Source: Annona cherimola
Taxonomy: Eukaryota; Streptophyta; Magnoliopsida; Magnoliales; Annonaceae
Assembly (NCBI GenBank): GCA_030490835.1
Contig: CM059971.1
Span: 105,032,095 to 105,096,094 of the forward strand
Length of the DNA: 64,000 nucleotides
Reading direction: 5' to 3'
Shown here: piece by piece, positions 57,851 to 64,000 of the stretch
How the letters are laid out: each line of letters starts with the position of its first letter
How positions within the stretch are numbered: the first letter of the stretch is position 1
The notes under the pieces: model-generated
Seen by the model: the letters and a program-made list of their open reading frames with translations, nothing else
Databases searched by the model: none
What the model was told of the DNA's origin: nothing
Program-made: the position numbers and the translations under genes

Positions 57851-58509
57851 CCACAATAATTCCAAGCCGGACAGGAGTAATCATTATTGAAAAAAACGTG
57901 GATGCATGAAAGAATTAAGAAAAAGACGACGTGTGAAAGTTTTAGAAATAAATCAACAGGATCGTCTAGAGAATTAAGTGCAGCAGTTTTAGAAATAAAA
58001 TTATAAATATTTAAAAATTGAAATTGGTCTTAGGAATCTCTGAATTTTTTTTGCAAAAAAAAAAAAAAATTCAATAGTATTTTAAGAAAATCGATTACTC
58101 ATTGGGAAATTTGCAAAATTGTACAAGAGGGGTGGTGTAAAAATAGCTAAATACTGCCGGCTGCAAATCAACCTGCCGGAAATAGAAAGGCGAGTTTTAG
58201 GTAGCACGTGGAATTTTATTTCTGCATGTTTTTAATTTTTTTTTTTTTTTAAAATGGGCATATGATCAGTTTACGTATTCATGTCTGTTTATTTTTAAAA
58301 TAAAAATAACAATTAACATACTTACTGATTTAGGTGGGGTTCATATACCCATAAAAAAGATAAAATAAAATAGGAAAGGGATTTGCATTTGGGATCAGGT
58401 CCGAAAAAATTTCACTTATTTTATTTTATTTACTTCGACGTGACAACAAGAAACGTCCAGTCGTCCATGACCTAGAAAAAGTGGACGGCCGATGTTTGAG
58501 ATCTAGGGC
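57851..58509. other. Upstream flank of the SMR-like locus
   Basis: AT-rich, no gene. Probably contains the promoter of the minus-strand SMR-like locus; no clear core element is identified. A poly(T) run lies at about 58238-58252. Confidence 0.4.
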
Positions 58510-58875
58510 TATATATATATACATTTTTTTTGTGTAATGAAGCTGCTTCATAGTTAATAGTGCATTTAATGCAAAATGGACTCTCCATATACTTAAATGT
58601 AGTGATATTTTATACAAACATTTATTCATATATAAATTTTATAGCAAATAGTTTACATATTGAAAAAACAACTCTAAAGTTATTATTTACATCAAACTAT
58701 TTTATTACGTTGAATTTGTACGATTTTTAGATGGAGTCCATACATATATACAATTGTGATGAAAATTGATATGATAATAAAATAAATAATTATAAATATA
58801 ATGAATGAAGTATATTATAATTTTATGATTATGCAGGACCCATTTTGAGGTAACTGCACCTAAATATTTTTCTCT
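58510..58875. mobile_element. MITE-5 copy B
   Basis: Shares AAATGGACTC, TTTATNCATATATAAAT, TATTTTATTACGTTGAATTTG and TTTTTAGATGG in order with 7511-7860. Ends are more eroded than in copy A. Confidence 0.55.
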
Positions 58876-59599
58876 CTATATATATTAGTACTAATTAGTT
58901 GGTCGCTAAAGATAGAGGGCTAATTATTTGGTTCCGCTTAATTATGTAATGGCTTTTGGCTTGTTAATTTACTTAAAATAAGCAGCTAGCGTTTGACCTA
59001 GCTTAAAGAATTAAGAAACAGCAAGTGTTAAGCATCATCTCCTGGTCATTGATGAGGTGACTAATTGTGAAAATAACTAGTTTTGATTTTGAAATTTATT
59101 CTTAACAATTTAATAACTTTAAAACTAGCTTACATATTGCTTAACAAGATTCCTTCTCCTCTTCATGCATCTACCCATTTAATTATATCTGACTTCGAAC
59201 GTTTTGTGACATTTAAATTTTTTATACATGTATGCGCCACAGTTAGATTTTTCACCTTGTAAAATTTAATAATTATTTAATTTCGAAAAATCAAGCCGGC
59301 TTAGGTGTCGTGCTTTTTTATTTTCAAAAATCAAAATAAAGAACGATTTTCAAAATTAAATTACCAAATTTTACATAGTAAAAAAAATCTAAGTAAGACC
59401 CTATAGCTATTAGAAAAAAAATTTCAAAGTAAAAAAAAATTCATTATCACACATATATGGCACAATTTATATGCAAGGCAAATTAACATCCTCTCCCGGA
59501 TCTAGATAGATCTACTGGCGTTATTTGAGCGTGGCCCCGGTCCGCCTCCAAATTTTAAAATCTTAAAAAATAATTAAAATCTTAAAATTGACCAACCAA
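58876..59599. other. Gene-free stretch
   Basis: AT-rich, no recognised element or gene. Confidence 0.4.
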
Positions 59600-60108
59600 A
59601 TATGCTGTTGCTGGCGTTTTGTGGCTGCCGAAGCTTGGAATTGGCAGGGTTGGGAGGACCCAATCTGGATGGAGACCCATGGCATGCTTCTTGGGGTGTC
59701 TTGGGTCAAGGGAACTGTCTTACTATGATGTTATATTTGAAGCGGACTCCCTTATTCTTACTCATTTCTTGCTGGAAAATGTCCCGATCCGGTCTCCCAT
59801 TGGGTATATGATCACTAACATCAAGAGATGCATACTCTTCTTTCAATAGCTATACCTTTTCTCATATCACCCGCAGTGGTAAGCTGTTGCTCATTTTCTG
59901 GTTAATCATGCAATATCATCTAGATTATCTTCATGTTCTTAGATGGATGCGTCCCCTTTCTGTATTTCTGTGGACGTGTAAAGATGTCTCTTGCTTAGTA
60001 TGAATTCGGGGGCTTCCTTCTCGCCCTTGCCCGCATGTTTGGCGAATGAGGTTGAGCCGGAAACCCTCTTTTCCCCTCTCTTTATCAAATTAAAAAAAAA
60101 AAAAAAAT
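59600..60108 (+). mobile_element. LINE 3' remnant (RNase H end plus tail)
   Basis: Shifting frames preserve an RNase H C-terminal signature: a GDPWHASWGVL-like block, FEADSLILTHFLLENVPI (compare ESDSLHLIDFLL in the LINE at 42264), then a GNAVAHFLVNHA-like block interrupted by frameshift and stop. A short 3' region and a poly(A) run (about 60091-60107) close it. Strongly 5'-truncated and older than the 42264 copy. Confidence 0.75.
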
Positions 60109-62423
60109 TCCAGTTGCTTGCGTTACGCATGGAGATTGGTGGTCCCAATAGAATATTACTCTTTTGAAAACCTAGAAATTAGTTATTTAGAAATATAATT
60201 TTAGTAATTAATCATATATACTCAATTATTTTAGCTGGGAATCTTATGAAAAATGAGATTCTATATCTCAATCCTGTACTTGCGATTCTCTTCTCCGTGG
60301 GATTTTTGCATAATTGATCCTCAATTGTGAAGTAGTTTAATTATTTGCCTCCCAAATTTGAATATATACAAAAGTAGCTAAGTTTAAAAATTTTACAAAT
60401 TAAACCCCTTGTAAAAAAAATAGCTATTAATATTTTTTAGAGGAAATTACCCCTACTTACTTTCAAAAATATTTTTTTTTCTCATGTGATACAATTGACC
60501 TATCATAATCTAAAACAACATCTTTTGTGCCAAGCTTCTTAACAAGGCCTCTTAGCATGTGACGCCTTGTACTTTGAACATGTTAGCCTCAATAAGAGAC
60601 CATAAGACAAATGCAAATGAGTAAAGATGTATTGAAAATGAGTAAAGTTATATTGCGAATAAGTAAATATATATTGCAAATAGTAAAGGTGCATTGGAAA
60701 ATTTGACATCCCATCCCATTTTTGAGCTGTACTTAACAACTTTACGATATGATGACCCCTTAGAAAAGCTCCGTCAAGGACATAAGGATGACACCTATAT
60801 AATTTGCCCTTCAAACCAAGTGAGGAGTTTCAAAAACACTTCACTTATAGAATTTTTTTTGTATTGCTATCTTCATTTCTAAAATAATGCAGTTTTCTTT
60901 TTCCAAGAAATATATTGTATTCGCTTTTGCAAAGTAAACTCTTTTTTCTATGGTTTTTTAAAAAGACCTCAACCTTTTGAAATTTTCATTTTACGGGTGT
61001 ATTTAGTAAGAAGAGTGATCCTGTTAACCCGAACTAAGTAAACGCTTCACTTAGCCCATCTTAAAAAATTCATTTACAATAATTTTTTTATTTTTTCTTC
61101 GTACACTTGTTTATCTAAGTGTATTTAACATATAGATAAGTTTTACTATTTTTGAATATGTTTATCTATTTTTTTTGAGATTTTTAAACATCTGTGTATA
61201 TATGTATTTAATTAAAAAACTCTTTTTTTAAAAAATCTAAATGATAAAAATTTTGGAAGAATAATTTTTAGCATGAAAGTTTTTTAAATGGGAGGGAATG
61301 ATTTATATGATAAGGGTAATAATTACGAATAATAGAATAAAATTAAAATAGATAAGTTAATTGTCTAAATAATTATGTAGAAATAATTGAAAAATATGAT
61401 GGTCTTGTAAGAATATATTAAGAAATAATTAAAAAATAAGATTCTTGTCTAGAGAAAAAAATTTCTATTGAAAATTTTACTGTTAAACAAACATATATAC
61501 TCTACACGCTACACGTAAATCCCCGGATTTGCTATATCATTTGTGTACGCGCTTCGTTGACAAGCCAACCCCCCACGCTTTTGACCCTCGTCAGTGTGAA
61601 ATTGCACGCATTTTCTTTTGTATGTTCATTAAAAACACCAATTTTTCTTTAAAAAATTTACCTTATTCGTAGAAGTAAGTAGTGTCAATTTCATTCAAAA
61701 GAAAATTACCAATGGATGCTTACTAATGGAGGGTTTGATTAACAAAAGCTAAATTTAGATGGTTAGTTTTGCAAATATTCAAAACTAGGGCGAATAGGCT
61801 ATTTAGCAAACTTCGAGGGGCAACTCCTCAAAAAATCTAGTTTCACTGAGGGCCTCCTGGATTTATGACCACATCCAAATCCGGGGGTTGTGAATTTCGA
61901 AGCATCGATGCAGGCGTCGCTTTTACATGTACCTGGCTTTTGTCATTGTGCATTTTGTGCAAATTGATCGAAACTTACAGAAGGTATACACATAACCCAG
62001 AGTGAGAGAAATTCATGGAAAGAATGGCCGTGCTCTCATAATTCAAACATTCAAACGGCTCTCGGAAGTCAAGACGCCTCAGATCTTGACTTTGCTGTCT
62101 CTCTGCTATTGGTAGACTGGAAAAAACAAGGTCCATTCCATTATAAGCATGGACAAGAGCTCTTCTGGTGTTGGAATTCCCTCCCTACATCTCTTTCTCG
62201 GTTTCTCCCATTTGCGTCATCATCTACTTCTTTATTCTACTCACCACGTCAATACCATAAGCTTTTGACTTCGTCCCGTTTGATCAGAAAACAGCAATCG
62301 TAGCGGTTGCTCTGTTGCATCAGTAGTGGAGTTGTTGTCGTTGCTGCGTCCGCTTCTGTTTGTCATCACCTCAACAGCTTCTCGTGTCGATCTTCCCCTT
62401 CATCTCTGGCTAACCCCGCCGCT
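60109..62423. other. Gene-free stretch, MITE remnants
   Basis: No gene. About 61090-61200 (TTTATCTAAGTGTATTTAAC) resembles the left internal block of MITE-1, and about 61255-61500 resembles a reversed, decayed MITE-2 (GGTAATAATTACGAATAAT, TGTAGAAATAATTG). The last ~400 bases before 62424 are presumably the promoter and leader of the ENTH gene. Confidence 0.45.
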
Positions 62424-64000
62424 ATGTCTTCGATGATGGGCAGCCACAACATGAGTACCCCTTTCTTCCATGAGCTCAAGAAACAGGCATCCTTCTTTCT
62501 AAAAGACAAGATCAGGAATGCAAGATTGGCACTGACCGACGTCACCCCCGCCGAGCTGTATGTCTTGAATCTCAGATCTTTTTTTCTTTTTTTTTTTCTT
62601 TGGTCTGATCTTGATTAATTTTGGCCTGAGTGGGTGGTTTTGAAGATTGACAGAAGAAGCAACAAATGGGAATCCATGGGGTCCTGATACAAGAACCATG
62701 GGGATGATATCGCGAGCAGCGTTTGAGATCGATGATTATTGGAGAATAGTGGAAATTCTGCACAAAAGGTTCGTGGGTTCTTGTCCTCGGACTATTTGAT
62801 CATGTACCCCCGATGCCATGCATAAACTGATTCTTTTTTCCCCGTTTGACATGAATTACGGTCAGTTTTCGCTTCTGTGCTGCAGATTGGCAAGATATGA
62901 TAGGAAGAACTGGAGAGAATCTTACAAGGCTCTGGTATTGCTGGAGCGCCTCTTGACCCATGGGCCGGAGAGCGTCGCAGCGGAGTTTTGCAGCGATCAG
63001 GATGTCATTCGTGAGCTGGGAAGCTTTCAATACATCGATGAAAGAGGGTAAACTAATCCGAAAATCTGAAGTTGACGGTCTTTCTGTTTTTCCATTGCGT
63101 AGTCAAATTGCTATTTTGTCAAGTCGATGATCCATTTACACCAGCTGAATCCAAACTTGCCCCCACAAGATATTCTTCATATAGGCTTCTTAACCAGTGG
63201 ATGGGTGGCTTGTTCGTGGATGGTTGAAGAAGAAAATACCACAAATTTCCTTGTTGATATAAAATCCGCATAATCATTAGAATGATAAGATGGGAGGGTG
63301 TTCCTGCTGAGATGTATTGTCGCTTTGGACTATGTGGTCAATTGTTGCAGTAGTCTTCTCTATATGGTGGAATGAAATTGATTCCATGCCTGCAGATTCA
63401 ATTGGGGTTTGACAGTGAGAAAAAAATCTGAGAGGATATTGCAGCTTCTCGAGAATGGACCTCTCCTTAAAGAAGAACGTGATAGAGCTCGCAAGATCAG
63501 CCGCGGGATTCAAGGATTTGGGAGCTTTAGCCACCGGTCGTCCTCGTCGATGAACAACGGTAAATCATTCGATTCGCTGGGGCGGTGCAATTCTCATTAC
63601 TCTGGTTACAGCCAGCAGGAAGATCTGTTACTGTCCAAGAAAGAAAGAAGTTCAGTTAAGAGTGGAGCCTTCAACTCCTATAATCTAGATAAGGAAATGG
63701 AGAATTCAAATCCTTCAGGAGGAAGTTCCAACAGAGTCCTGGTTAGCTGGAATGCAGATACCATGCGTCCACCGCTTACTGAAAATGTAGCAGATCAGAC
63801 GTTGCAGGATAATGGGGAGGTGAATTCAACTCCTGTCGAAAAAGCTCCATCAGAAGAACTTGACGAGACGAATCTGTTGAATGAAGGGAAACCACTTCTG
63901 GATCAACAGAAAAGCAAAGAGAAGATTGAATTTTCTATAGCGGAAGATCACCCATTTGGCAATGACAAAAATTGTACAGCTGCGACGCTTCCTTTACTGA
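62424..64000 (+). CDS. ENTH-domain protein (epsin-like), 5' part
   Basis: Exons 62424-62557, 62646-62768, 62886-63047 and 63396 to the window edge join in frame and give 341 residues with no stop, so the gene continues beyond 64000. The ENTH domain fills residues about 14-150: FFLKDKIRNARLALTDVTPAEL, EATNGNPWGPD, a DYWRIVEILHKRL helix, NWRESYKALVLLERLLTHG and FQYIDERGFNWGLTVRKKSE. ENTH domains bind phosphoinositides; plant family members act as clathrin-coat adaptors in endocytosis or trans-Golgi traffic. After residue 180 the chain is polar and serine/asparagine-rich, probably disordered. The ATG at 62424 is the first in frame that precedes the domain; the open frame upstream has no ATG. I cannot say which plant ENTH clade it belongs to. 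Confidence 0.9.

Overview
This is nuclear DNA from a flowering plant. It is AT-rich and repeat-dense, and its few protein genes have short GT-AG introns and plant-specific protein families (XBAT31-type ankyrin/RING E3 ligase, SIAMESE-RELATED cyclin-dependent kinase inhibitor, defensin-like peptide, plant ENTH protein). Plant transposon families fill most of the rest: L1-type LINEs with a plant RNase H tail, Copia, Tourist-like and Mutator-like MITEs, and a tRNA-derived SINE. Nothing in the sequence fixes the species.

Layout. 1-8.6 kb: no secure gene; two weak coding candidates, several MITEs and short tandem repeats. 8.6-16.3 kb: a tandem segmental duplication. Each copy begins with a small cysteine-rich secreted-peptide gene; the first (8794-9394) is intact and the second (14156 onward) is a pseudogene. 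MITEs have entered both copies. 17.05-18.81 kb: a 1.76-kb hAT-type element with exact 8-bp target duplications and no transposase. 22.8-25.3 kb: an intact eight-exon XBAT31-like gene. 25.3-38.8 kb: gene-poor, MITE-rich DNA. 38.8-41.1 kb, minus strand: a five-exon gene for a conserved-looking plant protein of unknown function. 41.3-45.2 kb: a palindromic MITE with a perfect 9-bp target duplication, then a 5'-truncated LINE inserted into a Tourist-like MITE.

46.0-57.1 kb is a nest of transposons whose order can be read from target duplications. An outer non-autonomous LTR element (45991-57143) carries a Copia element in its internal region (46617-51156, minus strand) and a 4.77-kb Mutator-like terminal-inverted-repeat element in its 3' LTR (52051-56824). 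The latter holds a GC-rich block, diverged ~620-bp repeats, a higher-order array built on the decamer GGTTAGATGC, and a SINE.

57.4-57.9 kb, minus strand: a SIAMESE-RELATED gene with a duplicated signature motif and an apparent frameshift. 58.5-62 kb: MITE and LINE remnants. 62.4-64.0 kb: the first four exons of an ENTH-domain clathrin adaptor gene that runs off the window.

The host genes are unrelated in function (ubiquitination, cell-cycle inhibition, defence or signalling peptide, endocytosis) and share no operon-like logic. The distinctive biology here is the mobile-element architecture and two rearranged small-protein loci.
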